The notes under the pieces are model-generated. The model saw only the letters and a program-made list of their open reading frames with translations. It did not search any database and was not told the DNA's origin. A stretch of DNA of 64,000 bases from Streptomyces sp. CNH099. Its GTDB lineage: Bacteria; Actinomycetota; Actinomycetes; Streptomycetales; Streptomycetaceae. Made by a program: the position numbers and the translations under genes. This document shows, in pieces, positions 9,489-18,848 of this stretch (the stretch's first letter is position 1; every line of letters begins with the position of its first letter). Location: NCBI GenBank assembly GCA_000514715.1, contig AZWL01000006.1, positions 210,229 to 274,228 on the forward strand, read 5' to 3'.

Positions 9489-10097
9489 GTGAGCCTCGAA
9501 TCCGATCCCGGCACGCTCCGGCCCGGCGGCCGTACCGCGCGGGTGCGGGCCGCGGTGCTCCGGGCCGCCGGCGACGCGCTGGCCGAACACGGCTTCGCCC
9601 ACCTCGACCTCGCCGACGTCGCCCGCCGCGCCGAGGTCGGCAAGACCACCGTCTACCGCCGCTGGGGCACGGCCACCGGGCTCGTCGCCGACCTGCTCGC
9701 GGACATGGCGGAGCAGTCAGTGCCGCGGACCGAGACCGGCTCGCTGGCCGGCGACCTGCGCGCCAACGCCCGCCTCGTCCGGCGCACCCTCGCCGACCCC
9801 CGGCAGGGCGCGCTGTTCCGCGCGGTGATCGCGGCGGCCACGTGCGACGAGCGCGCGGCGGCGGCCCTGCACCGCTTCTACGCGATCCGCATCGCCGAGT
9901 GGGCCCCCTGCGTCGAGCAGGCGGCGGCCCGCGGCGAAGTCCCCGCCGGCACCGACCCGCACGAGGTCGTCCGCGCCGTCTCCGCCCCCCTGTACTACCG
10001 TCTGCTCGCCAGCGGCGACCCCCTCGACGACGCCGCCGCCGACCGCGCCGCGGCGGCGGCGGTGGCGGCGGCGCGGGCGGGCGCGTACGTGGTGTGA
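9489..10097 (+). CDS. TetR family transcriptional regulator
   Basis: A 202-residue one-component repressor. The N-terminal helix-turn-helix (about 20-65) reads FAHLDLADVARRAEVGKTTVYRRW, a good TetR signature; the C-terminal half is the variable ligand-binding domain, ending in an Ala-rich helix. It starts at a GTG that overlaps a CCGTTAG half-site, consistent with self-repression. It is divergent from the MFS relic at 8789-9390, its likely former target, so it is now a regulator without an intact adjacent transporter. Confidence 0.9.
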   Translation: MSLESDPGTLRPGGRTARVRAAVLRAAGDALAEHGFAHLDLADVARRAEVGKTTVYRRWGTATGLVADLLADMAEQSVPRTETGSLAGDLRANARLVRRTLADPRQGALFRAVIAAATCDERAAAALHRFYAIRIAEWAPCVEQAAARGEVPAGTDPHEVVRAVSAPLYYRLLASGDPLDDAAADRAAAAAVAAARAGAYVV

Positions 10098-10135
10098 CGC
10101 GGGCGCGGGGCCGCCGCCGGGAGGCGGCCGCGCTC

Positions 10136-11017
10136 TCAGGAGCCGTGCTGGCGGAGGAACGCCTTCAGGCCGGCCAGGTCGTCGGTGTTGATCCAGTCCA
10201 CGTCCGCGTCGAGGAGCGTGCGCCACAGGTTGTCGCGGGCCGGGCCCGGGGCGTCCGGGGTGGCCCAGAAGCGGACCGTCTGGCCCTGCCGGTGGGCGGT
10301 GTGGACGATGAGGTTCAGCCAGTTGCGCTCGGCGGCCGGCATCGTGCCGGTGCCCTGCCAGCTGAAGCTGGCGTTCCAGTTGCCGCTGATGAGCGGGATG
10401 AACGACGCGGGGACACCGGAGTTGATGTCGTCGTGGCGGCCGTCGTAGAAGGCGTAGCGCAGCTTCTCGGCCTCCATCGGCGCGCGGGCGCCGCGGTCCC
10501 CGGAGATGACGGCGGTCACCGCGCGGCGGCGGACCCGGCCGCCGGCGGCGGAGCTGAAGATCGAGCCGTAGCCGCGCAGCACCTCGGACAGCGCGCGGTA
10601 CGTCGGGCCGCCGGCGGTCTTGAGGTCGATGAGCAGCTGGAGGGAGAGCCGGTGCCCCCGGTAGACGCGGCCCCCGTTGGCCCGTACGCGGCGGGCCAGC
10701 GGGTCCAGGTAGAGCCGCTGGAGGGTGCGGGCGGGGTCGAGCTGGGACGCGTCGTGGGCGACGAGGAGCCGGCCGTCGACCAGCCAGATGTCCGACTCGA
10801 CGCTGGCGAAGCCGTGGTCCAGCGCGTCGAGGAGGGGGCGCTCGTGCAGGTAGTCGTTGTGCGCGTGGGCCCGCCGCAGCGGCGCGGGCCCGCGGCCCCG
10901 CTCGGGGCGGTGCCGGTCGGCGGCCTGTGCGTACGCGGGGAGCCCCCCGGCGAGCGCGCCGCCGGCGACGGCGGTGGACAGCGTGGCGACGGCGCGGCGT
11001 CTGGAGTAGGCGGACAC
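10136..11017 (-). CDS. Tat-exported PI-PLC/glycerophosphodiester phosphodiesterase-like protein
   Basis: A 293-residue protein with the twin-arginine leader SRRRAVATL and a cleavage region near residue 32. It then shows AHAHNDYLHERPLLDALDHG and the acidic pair VESDIWLVDG, the first beta strands of the PI-PLC/GDPD TIM barrel with its metal and catalytic residues (His-Asn and Glu-x-Asp). LLIDLKT, farther on, is the usual metal-ligand strand. It is probably a secreted phosphodiesterase acting on phospholipid head groups or teichoic-acid-like polymers. It is transcribed alone, tail-to-tail with the tetR gene. Confidence 0.8.
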   Translation of the reverse strand: MSAYSRRRAVATLSTAVAGGALAGGLPAYAQAADRHRPERGRGPAPLRRAHAHNDYLHERPLLDALDHGFASVESDIWLVDGRLLVAHDASQLDPARTLQRLYLDPLARRVRANGGRVYRGHRLSLQLLIDLKTAGGPTYRALSEVLRGYGSIFSSAAGGRVRRRAVTAVISGDRGARAPMEAEKLRYAFYDGRHDDINSGVPASFIPLISGNWNASFSWQGTGTMPAAERNWLNLIVHTAHRQGQTVRFWATPDAPGPARDNLWRTLLDADVDWINTDDLAGLKAFLRQHGS

Positions 11018-11134
11018 GGTCCCTCCCCTGGTACGGCGTGCAGGATGGACCGAAGTATTGACGCCGCGGGGCGACTTGCACAGGGTGCCCGCGGTGAACG
11101 GGAGTTGACCCGCGACGGGCGGTCCGGGCCCTTA

Positions 11135-11163
11135 CGGTACGGGCGGCGGGGCGGTCCGTACCG
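11135..11163 (-). terminator. Candidate hairpin terminator after the acyl-CoA dehydrogenase-like gene
   Basis: An 8-bp perfect stem (CGGTACGG / CCGTACCG) with a 13-nt loop lies about 30 nt downstream of the stop at 11192 on the minus strand. The long loop makes it a weak candidate. Confidence 0.45.
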
Positions 11164-11191
11164 CAGGGCCACGCCGCGCCGCGGCCCGCCG

Positions 11192-12853
11192 TCAGGCGTC
11201 GCCGTACGCGCCCCCCGCCGGGCGGGCCCGCGCCAGGATCGCCGCCGTGTCCGCCCCCGGCGGCAGCGTGCCGAACGCCAGCCCCCCGTCGCCGCCGAGG
11301 CGGGCGGCGCAGAAGGCGTCCGCGACCGCCGCGTCGCCGTGCCGGTGCAGCAGCGCGCCCTGCAGCACCAGCGCCATCGACTCGACCACGTGCCGCGCCC
11401 GGTACTCCGCCGCCGCCACGTCCGCCAGGTCCTTGCGCAGCCGGACCACGGCCGCGTCGAGCCGCGCGTCGGCGCCCGCGGCGGCGTCGACCTCGGCGAA
11501 GAACGCCGTCACCGTCTCCGGCCGCCGGGCCATCGCGCGCAGCGCGTCGAGCGCGGCGACGTTGCCGGAGCCCTCCCAGATCGACGGCAGCGGCGCCTCC
11601 CGGTACAGCCGCGGCATGCCGGACTCCTCGACGTAGCCGTTGCCGCCGAGGCACTCCAGCGCCTCGGCGGCGTGCGCGGGACCGCGCTTGCACACCCAGT
11701 ACTTGGTCACCGCGAGGCCGATCCGCCGGAACAGCGTCTCCTGCTCGTCGGCGGTGCCCGTCTCACCGCGGTCGACGGCGCCGGCCAGCCGCATGCTCGC
11801 CACCGTCGCCGCCTCGGCCTCGACGGCGAGGTCCGCGAGCACGTTCGCCATCAGCGGCTGATCGGCGAGCCGCCTGCCGAACGCCCGCCGGTGCCGGGCG
11901 TGGTGGAGGGCCTGCGCGACGCCGAGGCGCATGCCGCCGGCGGTGGCGAGCGCGCAGTCCAGCCGCGTCATGTTGACCATCTTGATGATGGTCTTCACGC
12001 CCGCGCCCTCCGCGCCGACGAGCCGGCCGACTGCGCCCTCGTACTCGATCTCGGCGGAGGCGTTGGAGCGGTTGCCGAGCTTGTCCTTCAGGCGCATGAG
12101 CCGGATCGCGTTGCGGGTGCCGTCGGGCAGCACGCGCGGGACGAGGAAGCAGGAAAGGCCGCCGGGCGCCTGCGCGAGGGTGAGGAAGACGTCGGACATG
12201 GGCGCCGAGGTGAACCACTTGTGGCCGGTGAGCGCGTACAGGCCGTCGCCGTCGCCGCCCGGTACGGCGCGGGTGGTGTTGGCGCGTACGTCGGAGCCGC
12301 CCTGCTTCTCCGTCATCGACATGCCGGCGACCAGGCCGGCCTTGGCGGTCGGCGGGCGCAGCCCGAAGTCGTAGTCGGCGGAGGCCAGCAGGGGTTCGTA
12401 GGCGGCGGCGAGGTCCGGCGCGGCGCGCAGCGCGGGGACGGCCGCGTACGTCATGGATACGGGGCACAGGTGGCCGGCGTCGGTCTGGCCCCAGACGAAG
12501 AGCTTCGCGGCGCGCGCGACGTGCGCGCCGGGGGTGCCCGACCGCCAGGGTGCGGCGTGCAGGCCGTGGGCGACGGCGGTGCGCATCAGCTCGTGCCAGT
12601 CCGGGTGGAACTCGACCTCGTCGACGCGGTGGCCGTAGCGGTCGTGGGTGCGCAGGACGGGCGGGTGCTCCTCGACGTGCCGGGCCCACTCCTGCGCCTC
12701 CGCGCCCCCGGCGAGCAGTCCCAGCGCGCGTACGCCGTCCTCGGCCCAGCCGGCGCCGTGGGTGCGGAGGGACTCCAGGAGGGCGGGGTAGGCGGCGACG
12801 TCGTAGGAGGTGAGGGGCGGGGGCTGGTTGGTGACGTCATGGGTGGTCGGCAT
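11192..12853 (-). CDS. aidB: AidB-like acyl-CoA dehydrogenase family protein
   Basis: A 553-residue flavoprotein that resembles E. coli AidB over its whole length. It opens with the NQPPPL motif followed by REGAGW-type spacing (THGAGWAEDG). It contains HPDWHELM, MTEKQGGSDVRANTTRA, the RLKDKLGNRSNAS block and LPRLYREAPLPSIWEGSGN. AidB proteins bind FAD and DNA and are induced by alkylation damage; the reaction catalysed is uncertain. Its 5' end overlaps the next gene, a TetR regulator, by 17 nt, so the two are co-transcribed and the TetR probably controls it. No Ada or AlkB gene is nearby. Confidence 0.88.
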   Translation of the reverse strand: MPTTHDVTNQPPPLTSYDVAAYPALLESLRTHGAGWAEDGVRALGLLAGGAEAQEWARHVEEHPPVLRTHDRYGHRVDEVEFHPDWHELMRTAVAHGLHAAPWRSGTPGAHVARAAKLFVWGQTDAGHLCPVSMTYAAVPALRAAPDLAAAYEPLLASADYDFGLRPPTAKAGLVAGMSMTEKQGGSDVRANTTRAVPGGDGDGLYALTGHKWFTSAPMSDVFLTLAQAPGGLSCFLVPRVLPDGTRNAIRLMRLKDKLGNRSNASAEIEYEGAVGRLVGAEGAGVKTIIKMVNMTRLDCALATAGGMRLGVAQALHHARHRRAFGRRLADQPLMANVLADLAVEAEAATVASMRLAGAVDRGETGTADEQETLFRRIGLAVTKYWVCKRGPAHAAEALECLGGNGYVEESGMPRLYREAPLPSIWEGSGNVAALDALRAMARRPETVTAFFAEVDAAAGADARLDAAVVRLRKDLADVAAAEYRARHVVESMALVLQGALLHRHGDAAVADAFCAARLGGDGGLAFGTLPPGADTAAILARARPAGGAYGDA

Positions 12854-13514
12854 GCGGGACTCCCAGGGCTCTGCGGGTGAAGGCGGCGAGGCGCGCGGGG
12901 GTGCCGGGGCCGGGGCCGTCCGGACCGGGGCCGGGGGCGTGCGGGCCGGGGCCGGGGGCGTGCGGGCCGGGGGCGCCCGCGGCCGCGCCGGACAGCGGTC
13001 CGATCAGCGCCTCGGCGCAGGCCCCGACGAGGGCGGCCGCGGTCAGCGGCGGATCCTGCGGGGGCAGCCGCCCCGAGGCGGTGCCCTCGGCGATGCGGGC
13101 GGCGAACACGTCGCGGAACGCCCGCCGGAAGACCAGGCGCTCGGTCTCGACCGCGGGGTCCACGGGCTCGGCGAGCAGCGCGTACGCCAGCCGCGGGCGG
13201 CGCAGCGCCCGGCGTGCGAACGTCTCCGCGGCGGCGGCGACCCCCTCGGCGGGGTCCGCGGGCCGGTGGGCGGCGGCGGACACGGCCGCGACCTCGGCGG
13301 TGACGACGCTGCGGAACAGCTCGACGGCGAGCACGGACTTGCTCGGGAAGTGGCGGTAGACGCTGCCGGTGGCGATACGGGCCCGGGCGGCGACGGCGGC
13401 GACCGTGCAGCCGGCGTAGCCCTCGTCGGCGAGGAGCGCGCGGGCGGCGTCGAGGAGGTCGCGCCGCCGGTCGTCCAGCCGCGCCTGGACGGCGGGGGTG
13501 CGCCGGTAGGGCAT
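12837..13514 (-). CDS. TetR family regulator upstream of the aidB-like gene
   Basis: A 225-residue TetR protein. The DNA-binding domain (about 15-60) contains YAGCTVAAVAARARIATGSVYRHFPSK. Near the C-terminus a duplicated Gly-Pro-His-Ala-Pro stretch comes from a 21-bp DNA repeat. The gene leads an operon with the aidB-like dehydrogenase, overlapping it by 17 nt. A near-perfect palindrome lies 10 nt upstream of its start, strongly suggesting autoregulation of the pair. TetR-AidB coupling suggests control by an acyl-CoA or fatty-acid type ligand rather than by Ada; this is inference. Confidence 0.9.
   Translation of the reverse strand: MPYRRTPAVQARLDDRRRDLLDAARALLADEGYAGCTVAAVAARARIATGSVYRHFPSKSVLAVELFRSVVTAEVAAVSAAAHRPADPAEGVAAAAETFARRALRRPRLAYALLAEPVDPAVETERLVFRRAFRDVFAARIAEGTASGRLPPQDPPLTAAALVGACAEALIGPLSGAAAGAPGPHAPGPGPHAPGPGPDGPGPGTPARLAAFTRRALGVPHADHP
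12925..12966 (-). repeat. 21-bp tandem duplication inside tetR
   Basis: Two identical adjacent 21-bp units (12925-12945 and 12946-12966) plus a partial third encode repeats of Gly-Pro-His-Ala-Pro-Gly-Pro in the C-terminal linker of the TetR protein. The unit keeps the frame, so its copy number can vary without breaking the gene. Confidence 0.8.
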
Positions 13515-13523
13515 GGGAAGGAT

Positions 13524-13546
13524 TGAAGCAGTGATTCACAGCTTCA
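13524..13546. promoter_or_regulatory. TetR operator palindrome
   Basis: A 23-bp dyad with outer arms TGAAGC (13524-13529) and GCTTCA (13541-13546) and inner arms GTGA/TCAC; only two symmetric positions and the centre deviate from perfect symmetry. It lies between the divergent tetR (start 13514) and GNAT (start 13594) genes, so the TetR could control both directions. Confidence 0.8.
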
Positions 13547-13593
13547 GCAAGGGGGCCGGGGCGATGTCGGTGGCGGGTGCCAGACTCGTCGGC

Positions 13594-14049
13594 ATGACGG
13601 AGGAGCTGAGGCTGAGGGACGTGGTCGAGGAGGACCTGGAGGTCTTCCTCGCGCACGAGCACGACCCGGAGAACGTGCGGCGGTCGCACTTCCCGCCGCG
13701 CGAGCGGGAGCGTCTGCTGACGCACTGGCGGGAGAGCGTCATGGGGGACCCGACGGGGCTGGTGCAGGCGGTGGAGGTCGACGGGCGGCTCGCGGGGAAC
13801 GTGGTCGCCTGGTGGGACGGCGACCGGCGGTTCCTGGGCTATGTCTTCGGCCGGGAGTTCTGGGGCCGGGGGATAGGCACGCGGGCGGTGGGCCGGTTCC
13901 TGGAGCTGGAGCGCCACCGCCCGCTGTACGCGGACCCGTACGTGGGCAACACGGGCTCGGTGCGGCTGCTGGAGAAGCTCGGCTTCCGGCGGACGGGGGA
14001 CAGCGACTGGAACGGGGACGACGAGCACGTGGTGCTGGTCCTGGAGTAG
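13594..14049 (+). CDS. GNAT family N-acetyltransferase
   Basis: A 151-residue RimJ/RimL-type GNAT. It has the core LRLRDVVEEDLEVFLAHEHD at the N-terminus, an acetyl-CoA pyrophosphate loop FWGRGIGTRAVGRFLELE, and the terminal NTGSVRLLEKLGFRRTGD motif. The start at 13594 is preferred because the domain begins there and the hexamer CAGACT lies 7 nt upstream; the in-frame starts at 13513 and 13564 would put coding sequence over the TetR operator. The substrate is unknown. It may be co-controlled with the divergent tetR-aidB pair. Confidence 0.8.
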   Translation: MTEELRLRDVVEEDLEVFLAHEHDPENVRRSHFPPRERERLLTHWRESVMGDPTGLVQAVEVDGRLAGNVVAWWDGDRRFLGYVFGREFWGRGIGTRAVGRFLELERHRPLYADPYVGNTGSVRLLEKLGFRRTGDSDWNGDDEHVVLVLE

Positions 14050-14176
14050 CGGGCCCCGGGCGTGAGCGGGCGTGCCCGCTCCGCGGGCGCACGGCGGACG
14101 TCCGGCGGACGTCCGGGCCCGCCGCCCCCGGCCCGTACCGCCGGGTCGGCGCCCGGGCGGCGCCGCGCCGGCGGCG

Positions 14177-14401
14177 CTACGCCGCGCCCTTGGTCCCGCC
14201 GCGGACCACCAGGGAGTCCAGCAGCTCCTGTGTCACCGCGGCGACCTCCGCCACCGCCTTGTCGAACGCCTCGGCGTTGTGCGGCGCGGGGTGGCGGAAG
14301 CCGGAGACCTTCCGTACGTACTGCAGGGCCGCCGCCCGCATGTCGTCCTCGGTGACGGTGTCGGCGTACGGGGGGCGCAGGGTCTTGATGCTTCGGCACA
14401 T
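14177..14401 (-). CDS. DUF2277 family small protein
   Basis: A 74-residue protein beginning MCRSIKTLRPPY, the hallmark of DUF2277, and continuing with ALQYVRKVSGFRHPAPHN and an acidic C-terminal helix. The function of the family is not known. A conserved Cys at position 2 and the Arg-Lys pattern hint at nucleic-acid or cofactor binding, but this is speculation. It is transcribed on its own, convergent with the GNAT gene and in the same direction as the following membrane protein gene, from which it is separated by 59 nt. Confidence 0.85.
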   Translation of the reverse strand: MCRSIKTLRPPYADTVTEDDMRAAALQYVRKVSGFRHPAPHNAEAFDKAVAEVAAVTQELLDSLVVRGGTKGAA

Positions 14402-14460
14402 ATGTACGACGGTACGCCGCCGCTCTGACAGCCGCGGCCGGCAGCGCGGCGGGGGCGGGA

Positions 14461-15942
14461 TCACCAGCTGGTGAGCAGGAGGTGGTTGACGGTGAGCGCC
14501 ACCGCAGCCTGCGCGGTGAGCCAGGCGCGGTGGTCGCGGTCCGGGAGGAGGGCGGCGGCCGGGAGCAGCCAGAGCGTGAACGGGAGCCAGATCCGCTCCG
14601 TCTCCGCCTTGCTGAGCCCGGAGAGGTCGGCCGCCACGATGCACGCAAGACCGGCGACCGCCATCGCCGCCACGGCGTACGTGGAGACGGCCCTCCGACG
14701 CTCGGACCAGGCCGTGCGCAGCGCGCGGCGGACCCCCGCCACCGCCGCGGGGCCCGCGCTGACCGCCGCCAGGGCCAGGTTCCCCCAGATCCAGTACGCG
14801 TACGGCCGCTCCCCGCCCCAGCCCTGGTAGTAGCGCTCGTGCAGCAGGTCGTAGCCCTCGTACCACCAGAACCCGGCCGCCGTGAAGGCCACCGCGACCG
14901 GCAGCGCACCCAGCACCGCCCACGGCACCGCGCGCAGCACCGCGCTCCGCCCCGCGGGCCCGCGCCGGGCGGCGCACCACAGCACCGCGGCGACCGGCAG
15001 CACCAGCAGCGCCAGCCCGTACGAGAGGTACAGCGCCCACACCAGCACCAGCCCCGCCCCCGCGGCCGCCACCGCCGGGCGGCGGGCCGTCCGGGTCACC
15101 GCCAGCGCCAGCAGCGCCAGGCCCCAGGCGGCCACGGCGGCGAAGTAGGCGTCCGCGGACACCCCCGCCCAGATCGCCCACGGCGCCAGCACCAGGAACG
15201 GCGCCGCCCGCCGCGCGCGCTCCTCGCCGCCCAGCGCCCGCAGCGCGACCAGCGCCGCGACCGCCGCGGACGCGCCCACGGTGATGCAGAAGACCGCGCC
15301 CCACGCCCCGCCGCCGAGCCCCACCCGGTCCAGGCCGACGAACGTGAGGATCGCGCCGGGCGGATGCCCGGCGATGTGCGCGGGCCAGTTGTCCGGGGCC
15401 TCCATGAGGATGTGGTCCGTGAACGTGCGTACGGCGTGCCCCAGGTCGTCGAAGCGGTCGACGGTCTCCGGCACGGCGTACTCGTTCTTCTTCAGCAGCC
15501 GCCCCGCGGCCCCGTCCCGCCAGCCGTCGATCAGCGCCAGGGACCAGATCCACGCCATCCCCGTCAGCCACGCCGCCGGCAGCAGCCGGCGCCACGGCAG
15601 CCGGTCGGCGAGCGGGGGCCCGTACGCGACGACGGCGGCGGCGACGGCGAACGCCGCGGGGGTGCCGGGCCCGTAGTGCGGCTCCCAGGTGGCGATCAGC
15701 GGCGGCCAGCGCACGTGCAGGATGCCGTCGTCGTTGATGGCCCGCCCGACGACGGCGGTCGCCGCGACGAGCAGGGCGGCGCAGCCGGCGGCGACCAGGT
15801 CCCACCGGCGGCCGGCCGGCCTCTCCGCCGACGGCGGCGGGGCGCCCGCGGCTTCGGGGTCGGCGCCGGGCACGGGCCCGGTACCGGTGTCTGTCTCTGT
15901 CTTCGTTCCGGCGCCCGGCGGCCGGGTGGGTGAGGCGGTCAC
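14461..15942 (-). CDS. Polytopic membrane protein, possible GT-C type glycosyltransferase
   Basis: A 493-residue protein with a Pro/Thr-rich cytoplasmic N-terminus of about 45 residues and about eleven hydrophobic helices. Between the first helices lies a long polar loop with PDNWPAHIAGHPPGAIL. Polar loops after helix 1 with acidic and His residues are typical of GT-C glycosyltransferases that use polyprenyl-phosphate sugars; the assignment here is inferred from architecture. The GTG start has TAGCGT 6 nt upstream, suggesting a leaderless transcript. It is divergent from the molybdoenzyme and lies near three glycan-type genes. Confidence 0.75.
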   Translation of the reverse strand: MTASPTRPPGAGTKTETDTGTGPVPGADPEAAGAPPPSAERPAGRRWDLVAAGCAALLVAATAVVGRAINDDGILHVRWPPLIATWEPHYGPGTPAAFAVAAAVVAYGPPLADRLPWRRLLPAAWLTGMAWIWSLALIDGWRDGAAGRLLKKNEYAVPETVDRFDDLGHAVRTFTDHILMEAPDNWPAHIAGHPPGAILTFVGLDRVGLGGGAWGAVFCITVGASAAVAALVALRALGGEERARRAAPFLVLAPWAIWAGVSADAYFAAVAAWGLALLALAVTRTARRPAVAAAGAGLVLVWALYLSYGLALLVLPVAAVLWCAARRGPAGRSAVLRAVPWAVLGALPVAVAFTAAGFWWYEGYDLLHERYYQGWGGERPYAYWIWGNLALAAVSAGPAAVAGVRRALRTAWSERRRAVSTYAVAAMAVAGLACIVAADLSGLSKAETERIWLPFTLWLLPAAALLPDRDHRAWLTAQAAVALTVNHLLLTSW

Positions 15943-16055
15943 GTCGCCACGCTAGGCAGTGTCGGCGCGCTCGCGGCGGGAGCGCGCGGTGACGTCATGC
16001 TTTCGTCAGGAGTCGGTGCGGTGGTACGGGCCTTGCGTCGGCATACGGTCGACAC

Positions 16056-17354
16056 ATGTCCGCCGTACGCCCGCCGGCCCCCCGCTCGGACCCCGGCCCC
16101 GACGCCGACCCCGGTCCCGGCCCCGGTCCCGTCCTGCCCCCACCGCCCGGCCCGTTCCGCCCCGCCTTCTGGCGCAGCCCGCTGCGCGGCCCGTGGTTCA
16201 CCGCACTCCTGGGCACCGTCCTGCTCGTCGGCCTCCCCCTGCTGCTCCTGACCGGCCTGCTGTCGTACGCCGCCTACAACCCCGACCTCCCCGGCAACGA
16301 CCGCACCGCCACCAAGGGCCTCCTCGGCTTCTACCTCTTCTCCTGGCCGACCGACCCGCACTGGCTCTACCGCCTCAACCAGGGCGTCCACGTCACCCTC
16401 GGCGTCGCCCTCGTCCCCGTCCTGCTGGCCAAGCTCTGGTCGGTGCTCCCCCGCCTCTTCGTCTGGCCGCCGCTGCACTCGGCCCGGCACGCGCTGGAGC
16501 GCGGCTCGACGCTGCTGCTCGTCGGCAGCGGGCTCTTCGAGTTCGCCACCGGCATCCTCAACATGCAGCTCTTCTACGTCTTCCCGGGCTCCTTCTACAC
16601 CCTCCACTTCTACGGTGCGTGGGTGTTCCTCGCCGCCCTCGTCGTCCATCTCGCCACCCGCGTCGGCAAGCTGCGCCGCGGGCTGCGCGACCGCGGCATG
16701 GACGACCTGCGCGCCACCGACCCCGCGCCGCCGACGATCACCCGGCGCGGCGCCGCCGCGCTGGTCGGCGCCGGTTCGCTGGGGCTGGCCGCGGTCACCG
16801 CCGGGCAGAGCATCGGCGGCCCGCTGCGCCGCACCGCGCTCCTCGCGCCGCACGGCGGCGGCAACCCGGGGGACGGACCGAACGGCTTCCAGGTGAACAA
16901 GACCGCCGCGGCCGTCGGCATCGAACCGGCCGACCTCGGCGACCGCTGGCGCCTGGTCGTACGCGCCGGGAACGGCCGCCGCGCGGTGTTCAGCCGGGCG
17001 GAGCTGCTGGCACTGCCGCAGCACACGGCCTCGCTGCCGATCGCGTGCGTCGAGGGCTGGTCGACGGACGACCAGCTGTGGCGCGGGGTGCGCCTCGCGG
17101 ACCTGGCCGCGCTGGTGGAGGCGGGGGAGGGGGACGGGGTGTTCGCGGAGTCGGCGCAGCCGAGGGGCGCGTTCCGGGCGGCGTCGCTGCGGGCCAACCA
17201 GGTGCGGGACCCGCGGTCGTTGCTGGCGCTGCACGTCAACGGCGCGGTGCTGTCGCGGGACCACGGGTATCCGGCGCGGGTCATAGTCCCGGCCAACCCG
17301 GGGGTGCACAACACGAAGTGGGTGACGAGGCTGACGTTCGGGGAGCTGCCGTGA
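16056..17354 (+). CDS. Membrane molybdopterin oxidoreductase with internal twin-arginine signal
   Basis: A 432-residue protein combining a cytochrome b-like four-helix membrane part (about 46-74, 108-132, 150-176, 180-204, with His112, His184 and His198 as possible haem ligands) and a sulfite-oxidase-type Mo-cofactor domain whose Cys331 sits in LPIACVEGWS. Between them lies ITRRGAAALVGAGSLGLAAV: a twin-arginine motif at 230-231 followed by a fifth hydrophobic helix. This is the dual Sec/Tat topology described for the actinobacterial Rieske protein and for the S. coelicolor molybdoprotein Sco3746. The domain would be exported folded. Leaderless start: TACGGT lies 6 nt before ATG. Confidence 0.88.
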   Translation: MSAVRPPAPRSDPGPDADPGPGPGPVLPPPPGPFRPAFWRSPLRGPWFTALLGTVLLVGLPLLLLTGLLSYAAYNPDLPGNDRTATKGLLGFYLFSWPTDPHWLYRLNQGVHVTLGVALVPVLLAKLWSVLPRLFVWPPLHSARHALERGSTLLLVGSGLFEFATGILNMQLFYVFPGSFYTLHFYGAWVFLAALVVHLATRVGKLRRGLRDRGMDDLRATDPAPPTITRRGAAALVGAGSLGLAAVTAGQSIGGPLRRTALLAPHGGGNPGDGPNGFQVNKTAAAVGIEPADLGDRWRLVVRAGNGRRAVFSRAELLALPQHTASLPIACVEGWSTDDQLWRGVRLADLAALVEAGEGDGVFAESAQPRGAFRAASLRANQVRDPRSLLALHVNGAVLSRDHGYPARVIVPANPGVHNTKWVTRLTFGELP

Positions 17355-18023
17355 GTACGGGTCGCCCTCCGGGCGGGGCGCACGGTGAGCAGGGGCCGCG
17401 CGGCAGGCACGAGGCGAACGGCGGCGCGCAGGAGCGGGACGACGCGCGGGAGCCGGGAGACGCGGGCGGCCCCGGCGGCCGGCCCGGGCCGGGAGGGGCC
17501 GGTCCGGCCGCGGACAAGCCGGAATCCGGCGCGCCCGCGCTGGAAGAGACCGGTCCGGCCGCGGTCGAGCCGGGTGGCGGGTCCCGTACGACAGGCGGCA
17601 CCGCGACCACCGGCCGGGCCCGCGCCGCGCACGCCACCGGCGCCACCCGGGCCCTCGGGCCCGCGGCTCTACGGCGCCTGCTCGCGCCCGGTCCGCTGCC
17701 CACCCTCGTCCTCCTCCTGGCCTCCTTCGCGCTCACCGGCTACGCCGGTGTCCGCCTCTTCGACAGGGACCCCTTCGGGGTCGCGCTCTGGCTGGCCGGT
17801 GCGGCCGTGCTGCACGACCTGGCGCTGGTGCCCGCGTACTCGCTCGCCGACCGCGGCGCCCAGCGCGTACTGGGCCCGCGGCTGATCAACTACGTCCGCT
17901 TCCCCGCGGTCGTCTCCGGGCTGCTGCTGCTCGTCTACTTCCCGCTCATCACCCGCCAGGTCGGCGGCTACGAGCGCAAGACCGCGCTGCCCGCCGACGT
18001 CTACCTCCAGCGCTGGCTGCTGC

Positions 18024-18844
<821 letters not shown>

Positions 18845-18848
<4 letters not shown>

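Noticed and set aside
13513-13593. Upstream starts for the GNAT gene
   Set aside because: Starting at 13513 would translate a TetR operator, and the extra residues are not part of the domain.
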